Below, piece after piece: positions 56,683 through 64,000 of a stretch of DNA of 64,000 nucleotides. The stretch comes from Bacteroidota bacterium. Its GTDB lineage: Bacteria; Bacteroidota; Bacteroidia; Bacteroidales; Cfx3-03. The translations under genes and the position numbers were made by a program. The notes under the pieces are model-generated. The model had not been told where the DNA came from, did no database searches, and was given only the letters and a program-made list of their open reading frames with translations. The stretch spans positions 4,685,516 through 4,749,515 of the forward strand of contig JACAUB010000001.1 in NCBI GenBank assembly GCA_013390605.1, in the 5' to 3' direction. How positions within the stretch are numbered: position 1 is the stretch's first letter; each line of letters opens with the position of its first letter.

Positions 56683-56690
56683 TAAATTTG
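56683..56690 (+). promoter_or_regulatory. Candidate -7 box of the second MBOAT cassette
   Basis: TAAATTTG matches TAnnTTTG, 100 bp before the second MBOAT ATG. No -33 TTTG at the standard distance is apparent. Confidence 0.3.
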
Positions 56691-56789
56691 TGAAAGATAC
56701 TTTACGTAACTAATTAAATTATTTTTTAATATAGGATTGATAAGAAATTCTTTCTCCCAAAGAATTAATATTGATGGAAATCAAATTGT

Positions 56790-58244
56790 ATGCTTTTTAA
56801 CTCTATTCATTTCGCTTTTTTTTTTCTGATCGTAACCACTTTATACTTCATCCTTCCCCATAAATATAGATGGATATTATTATTGAGTAGCAGTTGCTAT
56901 TTCTACATGGCTTTTGTTCCGATTTATATCCTTATTTTAGGATTTACAATTGTAATAGATTATTTTGCCGGTATCTATATTGAAAACGCAGAAGGGAGTA
57001 GAAGAAAACTATTCTTGACCTTTAGTTTAATTGCTAATATTGGCGTTCTTGCTGTATTCAAATATTACAATTTTCTGGATCACAACCTTTCATTTTTACT
57101 TCATGGTTTTGGTTTACAAAATCCAATCCCCTATTTGTCGATCCTATTACCTATTGGCCTTTCATTTCATACATTTCAGGCAATGAGCTACACGATAGAA
57201 GTTTATCGTGGACACCAAAGTGCAGAACGGCACTTCGGGATTTATTCGTTGTATGTAATGTTTTATCCTCAGCTTGTTGCAGGTCCAATAGAGCGACCAC
57301 AGAACCTGTTACATCAATTTAGAGAGAAGCATGTTTTTGATTATGAAAGAGTAACAAGTGGATTAAGGTTAATGGCATGGGGTTTATTTAAAAAAATAGT
57401 AATTGCAGACCGATTGGCAATTGTAGCAGATACTGTTTATAATAATTATCAACAATATAACAGTTTAAGCCTAATCATTGGAACTGTTTTTTTTACTTTT
57501 CAAATATTTTGTGATTTTTCAGGATATTCAGATATGGCTATTGGCGCAGCCCGGATTATGGGATTTAAGTTAATGACAAATTTCGATAGACCTTATCAAT
57601 CAAAAAGTATAAACGAGTTTTGGAAACGTTGGCACATTTCGCTATCCTCATGGTTTAAAGATTACTTATATATAACACTCGGTGGCAATCGGGTTACTGT
57701 TCCCCGTTGGTATTTAAATCTATTTATTGTATTTCTGGTAAGTGGTTTATGGCATGGTGCAAACTGGACATTTATTATTTGGGGAGCTCTACATGGCTTT
57801 TATATAGTTTTTGGCATAATTACAAAAAAGTGGCGGGAAAATTTGAATAAGTTTTTTTATCTCAATAGAATACCATTTTTGCCGGTTATATCAACATTTA
57901 TGTTGGTTGCTTTTGCGTTGATATTTTTTAGAGCCAACAATGTTCATTCGGCCATAAATATCATAAAGAATATTTTTGTTGGCATTCCTGATTTAATTAA
58001 TCGATTTCTAAATCACCAGTTTATATTGGAAAATATGGGGCTCAGTAATAAGGACATGTTTTTGTCGGTATTCTTGATATTTTTCCTTGAAACAGTACAA
58101 TATATACAAAGTAAAAAGAGTATTTCGGAAATAGTTTCACAAAACCCCTTTTATATTCGTTTGGCAGTGTATTACGGATTACTATTTGCAATAGTATTTT
58201 TAGGTGTTTTTGAAGATCGTCAATTTATTTATTTCCAGTTTTAA
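56790..58244 (+). CDS. MBOAT-family O-acyltransferase, AlgI-like (copy 2)
   Basis: Second AlgI-like membrane acyltransferase, 484 residues, strongly similar to copy 1 over its whole length (for example PIYILILGFTIVIDYFAGI and FYPQLVAGPIERPQNL are shared exactly), with active-site His322 at the identical position in GLWHGANW. Differences are spread through the protein and increase toward the C-terminus, so this is an old duplication rather than a recent copy. Its ATG start matches the inferred TTG start of copy 1. It is followed by its own SGNH-like gene after 2 bp. Confidence 0.94.
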   Translation: MLFNSIHFAFFFLIVTTLYFILPHKYRWILLLSSSCYFYMAFVPIYILILGFTIVIDYFAGIYIENAEGSRRKLFLTFSLIANIGVLAVFKYYNFLDHNLSFLLHGFGLQNPIPYLSILLPIGLSFHTFQAMSYTIEVYRGHQSAERHFGIYSLYVMFYPQLVAGPIERPQNLLHQFREKHVFDYERVTSGLRLMAWGLFKKIVIADRLAIVADTVYNNYQQYNSLSLIIGTVFFTFQIFCDFSGYSDMAIGAARIMGFKLMTNFDRPYQSKSINEFWKRWHISLSSWFKDYLYITLGGNRVTVPRWYLNLFIVFLVSGLWHGANWTFIIWGALHGFYIVFGIITKKWRENLNKFFYLNRIPFLPVISTFMLVAFALIFFRANNVHSAINIIKNIFVGIPDLINRFLNHQFILENMGLSNKDMFLSVFLIFFLETVQYIQSKKSISEIVSQNPFYIRLAVYYGLLFAIVFLGVFEDRQFIYFQF

Positions 58245-58246
58245 GT

Positions 58247-59248
58247 ATGAAAAAAGTTATTTTAAAATTTCTGTTGTTTACAGCACCATTAATCATACTA
58301 ATTAGTCTTTTTTTAATCTTTGATCCTTTTAGAATAATTTATAAATATAGAGATTATTCCGAAAATCATTACGTACCTCTAAATACAGATTTTGTTTCAT
58401 CTGAAGTATATTTAAAGAAAAGAGATAAATATAAATATGATTCTTTTATATTTGGAAGTTCCAGAACTATTGCCTATAAAACGAATTCCTGGAAACATTT
58501 TCTGCCGAATTCGGCAAATCCTTTTGTCTTTAATGCTTCTTGTGAATCTATTTTTGGAATTTACACTAAAATAGTGTATTTAGATAAAATAGGCACCGAT
58601 ATTAATAACTGTTTAATACTAATATGCCCTGATTGTACTTTTGATTATGAGTCAGATTCTCAAGGTCATTTATTTATTAAACATCCAACAATAGCCGGTA
58701 CTTCATGGTTTAATTTTTATAAGGTTTTTATTAAAGATTACTTTGACTTTGGATTTTTAGAAAATTATTTTCATTTTTTAATAACTCGAAAATATATTCC
58801 TGAGATGAATGGATATATTGACTGTAGTAAAATAAAATACGATACAGTGACCAACGATGTAAGATTAATAGATCAAGATAATGAGATTAAAAGAAATCCG
58901 AATAAATATTATAAAGAAAGAGCTAAAATATTTTATGATAGAGACTCTATTATCCTTCCTGCTAAAATTCAAATTTCAAAAAAGCAAATTGCAATGCTTA
59001 ATGAAATGAAATTAATATTTAAAAAGCATCATACAGATTATAAAATAATAATAAGCCCGCTATATAGTCAGATAAGTTTAAACAAAAAAGATTTGTTGAC
59101 TTTACAAAACATATTTGGAAAAGATTCAGTATTTAATTTTTCAGGTAAGAACTCATTTACATCCAAAAAAGAAAATTATTTTGAATCATCTCACTATAGG
59201 CCAATTTTAGGAGATACTTTAATGAGTATTGTATACAAAAAGCAATAG
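58247..59248 (+). CDS. SGNH-like partner protein of MBOAT copy 2
   Basis: A 333-residue protein with an N-terminal membrane anchor (about 5–27) and a periplasmic SGNH-like domain. The block-I serine is in FIFGSSRTIAY and the block-V region reads ESSHYRPILGD, where Glu takes the place of Asp before the His. It starts 2 bp after the MBOAT copy 2 stop codon. It is only distantly similar to the partner of copy 1, much less so than the two MBOATs are to one another. It likely determines acceptor specificity for copy 2. Confidence 0.75.
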   Translation: MKKVILKFLLFTAPLIILISLFLIFDPFRIIYKYRDYSENHYVPLNTDFVSSEVYLKKRDKYKYDSFIFGSSRTIAYKTNSWKHFLPNSANPFVFNASCESIFGIYTKIVYLDKIGTDINNCLILICPDCTFDYESDSQGHLFIKHPTIAGTSWFNFYKVFIKDYFDFGFLENYFHFLITRKYIPEMNGYIDCSKIKYDTVTNDVRLIDQDNEIKRNPNKYYKERAKIFYDRDSIILPAKIQISKKQIAMLNEMKLIFKKHHTDYKIIISPLYSQISLNKKDLLTLQNIFGKDSVFNFSGKNSFTSKKENYFESSHYRPILGDTLMSIVYKKQ

Positions 59249-59627
59249 GATCTCATAATTTGTAATCGGTAATTACAAATGCACAACTTTTAGCAACTAG
59301 GAACGTTGAGAAATACAACAACCTTTAAGCACTCGGGCCGTTACATATTGTAGTGCGTATTTTTACGCAATACTTTTGATATTATAACCATAAAGTCATC
59401 ATTCCAAACTATCTGTAGCAGGAACACCAAAACAAGAAACAAGAACACCGAAACATTTTGTTTCAGTTTATAGAAGAGTAGAAACAAAATGGAGAAATCA
59501 TGATGAAATAAACGCAATATATTTAAAATATAAATGCGTATACTGTGATTATTTTACCGAAAGCGGAAATGGGCAAAGAGATTTTCATGAAATGTCGCGT
59601 CTATTCTGCTATTGATCATTATTAACG
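59249..59627. other. Gap before tRNA-Phe containing a possible coding relic
   Basis: A gap with no intact gene. A small hairpin TGCGTA-TTTT-TACGCA lies at 59354–59369. The frame at 59394–59615 (+) stays open for 73 codons without a usable start codon (listed separately). Confidence 0.4.
59394..59615 (+). pseudogene. Possible remnant of a small protein gene
   Basis: Open for 73 codons to a TGA with no ATG, GTG or TTG near its beginning. The C-terminal part reads KCVYCDYFTESGNGQRDFHEM, a CxxC-containing, protein-like stretch. It may be the decayed 3' end of a gene or chance. I do not recognise a family. Confidence 0.2.
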
Positions 59628-59664
59628 AAAAAAGCATACAATTTCAACAATTGTATGCTTTTTT
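59628..59664. terminator. Strong terminator downstream of tRNA-Phe
   Basis: Perfect 16-bp stem (59628–59643 with 59649–59664) and 5-nt loop; A6 and T6 flanks make it functional on both strands. It would end the tRNA transcript, which reads toward it. Confidence 0.88.
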
Positions 59665-59705
59665 GTATGTAATTCTTGTAAAGCTTTGATTATATGGCTT
59701 TGATG

Positions 59706-59778
59706 TGGTACCACCAGGAATCGAACCGGGGACACAAGGATTTTCAGTCCTTTGCTCTACCAACTGAGCTATGGTACC
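59706..59778 (-). tRNA. tRNA-Phe (GAA)
   Basis: On the - strand a complete 73-nt cloverleaf: acceptor GGTACCA/TGGTACC plus discriminator A, D-arm TAGCTCAGTTGGTAGAGCA, anticodon loop CTGAAAA (anticodon GAA), T-arm GGTTCGATTCC. The CCA end is not encoded. Its 5' end faces the divergent coaX gene. Confidence 0.97.
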
Positions 59779-59794
59779 GTTTGTTATGGTGATG

Positions 59795-59824
59795 CAAAAG
59801 TACAGGTTTTTTTTGATTTTCAAA
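59795..59824 (-). promoter_or_regulatory. Promoter of tRNA-Phe
   Basis: On the - strand TTTG (59824–59821), an 18-bp spacer, then TACTTTTG (59802–59795), ending 16 bp before the mature tRNA. The spacing equals that of the ileS promoter. Confidence 0.6.
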
Positions 59825-59917
59825 AAAAATCAGACAAATATTTTTTTAAATGGCAGTTTCAGTAATTTTGTAGACTGTTTTACGTTGAAAATAAACGGGG
59901 TAATAATAAATTTATTT

Positions 59918-60655
59918 ATGCGGCTTATTATTGATATCGGAAATACGTTGGCTAAAGTAGCGTTGTTTGAAGAGTCAACGCTGATAGAACAAATCTACTT
60001 ACCCCAATTAACAGTGGAGGCACTTCAACTATTTCTCAAAGATAAGCCTAAACCCGAATCTGCCATTCTTTCATCCGTACGGCAAGATGATAAAGACTTA
60101 ATCGAATATCTTTCTCAAAATTATCTTTTTCTATTATTATCGTCCGAAACCTCATTACCCATAAAAAACAGATATGCCACCCCTTCTTCTCTTGGTTTAG
60201 ATCGATTAGCTGCTGCTGTGGCTGCTGCATCATTGTTCCCTGATAGAAATGTACTAATCGTTTCAGTAGGTACAGCCATCACGTATGATCTAGTTACAGC
60301 ACAAGGAGAATATATGGGTGGAGCCATTGCTCCCGGATTATCTATGCGGTTAAAAGCATTGAATCATTTTACTGAAAAATTACCACTGGTGATGTTATCC
60401 GAAGAGGTTCAACTTATTGGTACCACAACAGAAGAGAGTATCCTATCAGGTGTTTTGATAGCGACCAGAGCCGAAATTGATGGAATGATTGATAATTTTA
60501 ACAAACATTATGACCAACTGGACATTATTTTGAGTGGTGGCGACGTTAAATACTTTGATAAAAGTTTAAAAAATAGCATCTTTGCAATCCCAAACATTGT
60601 AATCTCAGGTTTGAATCAACTATTAGCATATAACTTTGGAAAGAAAAAACTTTAG
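59918..60655 (+). CDS. coaX: Type III pantothenate kinase
   Basis: First step of coenzyme A synthesis, ATP-dependent phosphorylation of pantothenate in the cytoplasm. The ASKHA-fold motif DIGNTLAKVALFE is at the very N-terminus (Asp6), with SLGLDRLAAAVAA and ISVGTAITYDLV/YMGGAIAPGLSMR downstream, all typical of CoaX. The frame is open further upstream to 59771, but that would overlap the tRNA gene and add ~49 residues with no CoaX similarity; the ATG at 59918 gives 245 residues, the family norm. It overlaps the next gene by 20 bp. Confidence 0.95.
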   Translation: MRLIIDIGNTLAKVALFEESTLIEQIYLPQLTVEALQLFLKDKPKPESAILSSVRQDDKDLIEYLSQNYLFLLLSSETSLPIKNRYATPSSLGLDRLAAAVAAASLFPDRNVLIVSVGTAITYDLVTAQGEYMGGAIAPGLSMRLKALNHFTEKLPLVMLSEEVQLIGTTTEESILSGVLIATRAEIDGMIDNFNKHYDQLDIILSGGDVKYFDKSLKNSIFAIPNIVISGLNQLLAYNFGKKKL

Positions 60656-61943
60656 GCAAATATTCGCCACAGCAATTATTTTAACCTTCTCATTCAGTGT
60701 ATTTGCACAAGTGAGAATAGGTTCTCCCTATTCACGTTATGGAGTTGGTGACTTGAGTAATATTAATGCACCCGTTTTCATGTCATTAGGAGGTAGTGCA
60801 ATTGGTATGCGCTCTTCCTCTTTTGTTAATCCATGGAATCCTGCTTCATATACTGCTTTCGATTCTACCTCTTTTATTTTTGAAGGTGGTGTATATTCAC
60901 AGTCGTTAGCACTGAAGACTGTAAACACTTCGCAGAATTCGGGTTATAGTTCTATTGGAACATTACTTTTTGGTTTCCCGGTTACCCAAAGACTGAAGGC
61001 AAGTTTTGGATTGATGCCATACAGTAGCGTAGGTTATAATATTGGCGAAAGTAGCTCATTGGTGGTATCATCAGATAGTTCAACCCGTGTTAAGAACGTT
61101 TATGCAGGTGATGGTGGTATCAATAAAGTATACTTTGGTTTAGGTTATCAATTAAGTAAAAATCTTTCTATTGGTGTAAACGCCGATTTTCTTTTTGGTA
61201 CGATAAATAGAAATAGTACATCAAATCTTCTTGACGATACTTATGCTATGAGCTATAGACAAAACACCGCTATCAGGGTGCACGACTTTAGCTATAATTT
61301 CGGTATGCAATATACCACCAAGATTGGAACCGATAAACGTTTTACATTAGGTGCTGTTTACACTCCTGCTATTGATCTTAAAGCAAATCACGATACGCTG
61401 AATGCCTTGGTTAGTCCAACTAATTCAGACCTTATTTTCTATACTGTTAATCAATCGTCTGATGTAAAAGGAAAAATACACATTCCTCAAGCTTTTGGAG
61501 GTGGTTTCTCTTTTGAAAAAGAGGCTAAATTTTTAATAGCCGGTGACGTATATTATCAGAATTGGGAAAAATTTAAGATTTTCGATCAGACTGATTCTCT
61601 AAAAAATAGTCTTAAAGCCTCTTTAGGTTTGCAATTTATTCCTAATGGAAATGATTATAACCATTATTATAAAAGAATTCGCTTTAGAATGGGCTTAAAC
61701 TACCACCAATCCTACCTTCAGCTAAATAATCAGCAGATTAACGATTTCGGTGTCAGCTTTGGTCTGGGATTACCATTGAAAAAAGGTCAATCAGAATTGA
61801 GCTCAAAGTCGTGTGTTAATCTTGGTGTAGAATTTGGACGAAGAGGTACTACCGATTTTAGCCTGATTAAAGAAAATTATGTTCGTTTTACCGTGAGCCT
61901 ATCGCTCTATGATTCTTGGTTCAGGAAACTTAAATTTTATTAG
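60636..61943 (+). CDS. Outer-membrane beta-barrel protein, unknown function
   Basis: Exported outer-membrane protein of 435 residues; signal peptide about 1–25 (FSVFA-Q). The mature protein begins VRIGSPYSRYGVGDL and is composed of alternating beta strands with Tyr/Phe-rich ends, as in FadL/OmpP1-like barrels, ending in a strand with aromatic terminal residues (YDSWFRKLKFY). The only plausible start codon is TTG at 60636, inside the 3' end of coaX, so translation is probably coupled. Position between coaX and lptC is conserved in Bacteroidales. Transport function unknown. Confidence 0.82.
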   Translation: MERKNFRQIFATAIILTFSFSVFAQVRIGSPYSRYGVGDLSNINAPVFMSLGGSAIGMRSSSFVNPWNPASYTAFDSTSFIFEGGVYSQSLALKTVNTSQNSGYSSIGTLLFGFPVTQRLKASFGLMPYSSVGYNIGESSSLVVSSDSSTRVKNVYAGDGGINKVYFGLGYQLSKNLSIGVNADFLFGTINRNSTSNLLDDTYAMSYRQNTAIRVHDFSYNFGMQYTTKIGTDKRFTLGAVYTPAIDLKANHDTLNALVSPTNSDLIFYTVNQSSDVKGKIHIPQAFGGGFSFEKEAKFLIAGDVYYQNWEKFKIFDQTDSLKNSLKASLGLQFIPNGNDYNHYYKRIRFRMGLNYHQSYLQLNNQQINDFGVSFGLGLPLKKGQSELSSKSCVNLGVEFGRRGTTDFSLIKENYVRFTVSLSLYDSWFRKLKFY

Positions 61944-61974
61944 AAACCATTTTATTTCTTGGAGTAGAGTTAAT

Positions 61975-62163
61975 ATGAAGATCTCTTTGGGTCTATTGAT
62001 TTCTTTCGTATTATCTCTATTCCTGATTAATACATCAGTCTTTATTCAAGAATTTTCCTCAAGATATCGTTGTGATAGTGTAAAATATATAATATGCCTT
62101 TTTCTATTTTGGGCCTTTTACAAGGAGAATTACTTCGAAAATGTTTTACAAGTCGCCTGCTAA
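61975..62163 (+). CDS. Doubtful small ORF with signal-like N-terminus
   Basis: Sixty-two codons from ATG, beginning MKISLGLLISFVLSLFL, a plausible hydrophobic leader, with three Cys in the remainder. It lies between the barrel gene and lptC, where relatives often have a TPR-protein gene; it might be a decayed remnant of that. No family is recognised, and it may not be expressed. Confidence 0.25.
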   Translation: MKISLGLLISFVLSLFLINTSVFIQEFSSRYRCDSVKYIICLFLFWAFYKENYFENVLQVAC

Positions 62164-62175
62164 TATAATTCAGCC

Positions 62176-62745
62176 ATGAAGAAATTAATAACATTACATC
62201 ATTTGTTGTGTATTTCGCTATTATCGCTGATAAGCGTACTACTTTTTAGTTGTAAAAATGATGTTAAGGAGGTAGCAAAGGTTACAAAGGTCGACTCACT
62301 TCCTGCACAATCGGCTCAAAAAATAAGGGTTGATTATTCTGAAAATGGGAAACTAGTCTATACTCTGGTGAGTCCTATAATTAAAAAATTCATTGTTCCT
62401 CAAGAGGTTACAGAGTTTCCGAAAGGCTTTAACCTGATATTCTATGATACCTTGCGTAATCAAAAGGGGACTGGTCGCGCCAATTATGGTATTAGTCATG
62501 ATAATACCGGAATTGTAGAATTAATCGGAAATGTTGTTCTGGTTAACAATGAAAAGAAAATGAGGATTGAGACTGAAAAAATGATCTGGAATAAAAATCA
62601 AAAAACCGTTGCAGGCGATAGAGCTGTAAGGGTGTATCTACCGGATAGGATGGTTTATGGCACCGGATTTAATGCTTCCGAAGATCTTTCCAAGTGGTCA
62701 CTTGTTCATCCGGGAGGATCATTTTTGATAGATGAGTCTCGTTAA
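62176..62745 (+). CDS. lptC: LPS export ABC transporter periplasmic protein LptC
   Basis: Bitopic or lipid-anchored periplasmic component of the Lpt lipopolysaccharide bridge. The N-terminus carries a lipobox (LLFSC, Cys26), typical of Bacteroidetes LptC. The mature region is an OstA-like beta-jellyroll (GRANYGISHDNTGIVELIGNVVLVNNEKKMRIETEKMIWNKNQKTVAGDR). Length 189 is normal. It precedes the PPIase gene, an arrangement usual in Bacteroidales. Confidence 0.92.
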   Translation: MKKLITLHHLLCISLLSLISVLLFSCKNDVKEVAKVTKVDSLPAQSAQKIRVDYSENGKLVYTLVSPIIKKFIVPQEVTEFPKGFNLIFYDTLRNQKGTGRANYGISHDNTGIVELIGNVVLVNNEKKMRIETEKMIWNKNQKTVAGDRAVRVYLPDRMVYGTGFNASEDLSKWSLVHPGGSFLIDESR

Positions 62746-62759
62746 ACATAAATTTTATT

Positions 62760-62788
62760 TTTGTACTTTAACTTTTATTGTAAATTTG
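62760..62788 (+). promoter_or_regulatory. Candidate promoter of the PPIase gene
   Basis: TTTG at 62760–62763, a 17-bp spacer, then TAAATTTG at 62781–62788; the ATG is 24 bp further on. Confidence 0.5.
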
Positions 62789-62811
62789 TCAATTCGTTAA
62801 AATATTTTAAA

Positions 62812-64000
62812 ATGGCAATTATAGGAAAAATTCAGAATCACTACAAACTGATTGTTGTTATAATCGGTATTGCTCTAGCTGCGTTTATTCTGGGCGACTT
62901 CTTGAAAAAGAATAAATCGACCAGTGCTTATGTAGGAGAAATTAATGGTGAAAAAATACGTGGAAACGTCTTTAATTCAAAAGTAGATGAAGCTACCGAG
63001 ATGCGCAAGCAGATGACGGGTAGTGCCAATGTTACTTCGGCAGAAAGCTTTGGTATTCGTGAGTCGGTTTGGAATCAGATGGTTTCAGAGCTGATTATGC
63101 AAAAGCAATATGATAAACTGGGTCTGGACGTAAGTAAAGAAGAACTTGATGATATGGTTAGTGGAAAAAATCCACATCCTTACATTGTTCAAAACTTTAC
63201 TGATCCGCGTACAGGTAAGTTCGATCCCAAAATGGTTAAACAGTTTGTTGATAATCTGGATAAGGTTGAACCTGCCATGCGTCAACGTTATCAGATGATC
63301 ATTAAATCGATCAAAGATTCTCGGATGGCTGAAAAGTATCAAAACTTAATCGCCAGCGCTTATTATGTTCCTAAGGCTTTTGCTAAAAAAGAATACCTTT
63401 CCCGCAATGAGCATGTCAGTTTGAGTGCTGTTGCACTTCGTTATGAAACAGTTTCCGACAAGCAAGTTACTTTAACAGATGCTGATTACGAAAAATATTA
63501 TAACGAAAATAAAAATCGTTTTGAACAGGAAGCTTCACGCGATATAGACTATGTAGTTTATAATGTTAAACCTTCAGACGAAGACATGAAGGCTATCAAT
63601 GCCGATGTTGCCCAGCTTTATTCTGAGTTCCAACAGTCAAAAGATGTTGCTAACTTTGTGAATACCCGTTCAGATGTTCGCTATGATAGTTCATGGGTGA
63701 AGAAAGGTGTACTTCCTGGTCGTCTGGATACACTTGCATTTAGTAGCACTCCTGGTACTTTCATCGCTCCATTTAGCGAAAAAGATTTGTATACTATGGC
63801 AAAGGTTGTTGATATGCAGACTCGTCCTGATTCTCTTAAAGCCAGTCATATTCTAATCTCTTTTCAGGGATCGGGTGCAGGTGGAAAGCGTACAAAAGAG
63901 GCTGCCAAGAAACTGGCTGATAGTTTACAAGGAGCCGTTAAGAAAAATATTAAGGCATTTGGAGAATTAGCTCAGAAATATTCTGACGACCCTTCTGCTA
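62812..64000 (+). CDS. PpiD/SurA-type peptidyl-prolyl isomerase, 3' truncated by window
   Basis: Membrane-anchored periplasmic foldase, cut by the end of the window after 396 codons. It begins MAIIGKIQNHYKLIVVIIG: one transmembrane helix at about 12–30. A SurA_N_3-like chaperone domain follows (VGEINGEKIRGNVFNSKVDEAT; LIMQKQYDKLGLDVSKEEL). The parvulin PPIase domain begins at about residue 343 (SLKASHILISFQG, then FGELAQKYSDDPS). The ATG at 62812 is preceded by a promoter-like sequence. Likely assists folding of outer-membrane and secreted proteins. Confidence 0.93.
   Translation, partial: MAIIGKIQNHYKLIVVIIGIALAAFILGDFLKKNKSTSAYVGEINGEKIRGNVFNSKVDEATEMRKQMTGSANVTSAESFGIRESVWNQMVSELIMQKQYDKLGLDVSKEELDDMVSGKNPHPYIVQNFTDPRTGKFDPKMVKQFVDNLDKVEPAMRQRYQMIIKSIKDSRMAEKYQNLIASAYYVPKAFAKKEYLSRNEHVSLSAVALRYETVSDKQVTLTDADYEKYYNENKNRFEQEASRDIDYVVYNVKPSDEDMKAINADVAQLYSEFQQSKDVANFVNTRSDVRYDSSWVKKGVLPGRLDTLAFSSTPGTFIAPFSEKDLYTMAKVVDMQTRPDSLKASHILISFQGSGAGGKRTKEAAKKLADSLQGAVKKNIKAFGELAQKYSDDPSA

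Noticed and set aside
54225..58244. MBOAT duplication as an assembly artefact
   Set aside because: The copies differ throughout and are followed by clearly different partner genes.
59771..59917. Upstream extension of coaX
   Set aside because: It would overlap tRNA-Phe and its promoter, and adds residues without similarity to CoaX; the ATG at 59918 gives the normal length.
1..64000. CRISPR array, insertion sequence or prophage
   Set aside because: No regular spaced repeats, transposase, integrase or phage structural genes were seen.

Overview
The window is a low-GC chromosomal segment from a Bacteroidota bacterium, most likely of the order Bacteroidales. The evidence is the ileS–dksA-like–lspA order, the coaX–outer-membrane-protein–lptC–PpiD/SurA-type foldase order, promoter-like motifs of the form TTTG-N17-21-TAnnTTTG, the near absence of Shine-Dalgarno sequences, AraC regulators with an N-terminal cupin, and a very high density of secreted glycoside hydrolases. 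I cannot assign a genus.

Region 1 (1–8.1 kb, + strand) encodes exported enzymes for fucosylated, N-acetylhexosamine-bearing glycans: a GH29 alpha-L-fucosidase with a PA14 domain (5' end outside the window), a GH20 beta-hexosaminidase, a GH141-like beta-helix protein with a C-terminal PDZ-like domain, and an M64 metallopeptidase lipoprotein. Together they look suited to glycoproteins. Region 2 (8.4–17.1 kb, - strand) is housekeeping and signalling: LD-carboxypeptidase, DNA primase, a small membrane protein, a receiver/4xPAS/histidine kinase, a LuxR-type regulator whose phospho-acceptor Asp is Asn, and a TudS/DUF523 protein. Region 3 (17.4–24 kb) holds GH35, a GME-fold-like orphan on the - strand, and a GH43–GH51 arabinose-releasing operon. 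Region 4 (24.1–36.9 kb) holds an Elp3-like radical SAM protein, a sodium:solute symporter with a small membrane partner (both with strong ribosome binding sites), a MacB/FtsX-type permease, GH42, a three-domain SGNH–alpha/beta-hydrolase–SGNH esterase and an S41 peptidase.

Region 5 (37.0–47.4 kb) looks like a galactoside utilisation locus: GH2, a DUF5107–TPR protein, GH27 and an MFS sugar porter on the - strand, with a divergent AraC regulator. No SusC/SusD pair is present anywhere in the window. Region 6 (47.4–54 kb) is core: type-2 IleRS with a rearranged HIGH motif, a cysteine-poor DksA-like protein, LspA, and ATP synthase beta and epsilon separated from the other subunits. Region 7 (54.2–59.2 kb) contains two tandem MBOAT–SGNH pairs, likely O-acetyltransferase systems for an extracellular or envelope glycan. 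Region 8 (59.7–64 kb) has tRNA-Phe, coaX, a beta-barrel protein, lptC and a PPIase cut by the window end.

Strong intrinsic terminators separate most units. I saw no rRNA, CRISPR array, insertion sequence or prophage. The features most worth a second look are the duplicated MBOAT–SGNH cassettes, the triple esterase, the pseudo-receiver regulator beside a receiver-first kinase, the GXHH IleRS, the symporter/small-protein pair, and a 57-nt hairpin downstream of the GH35 gene.
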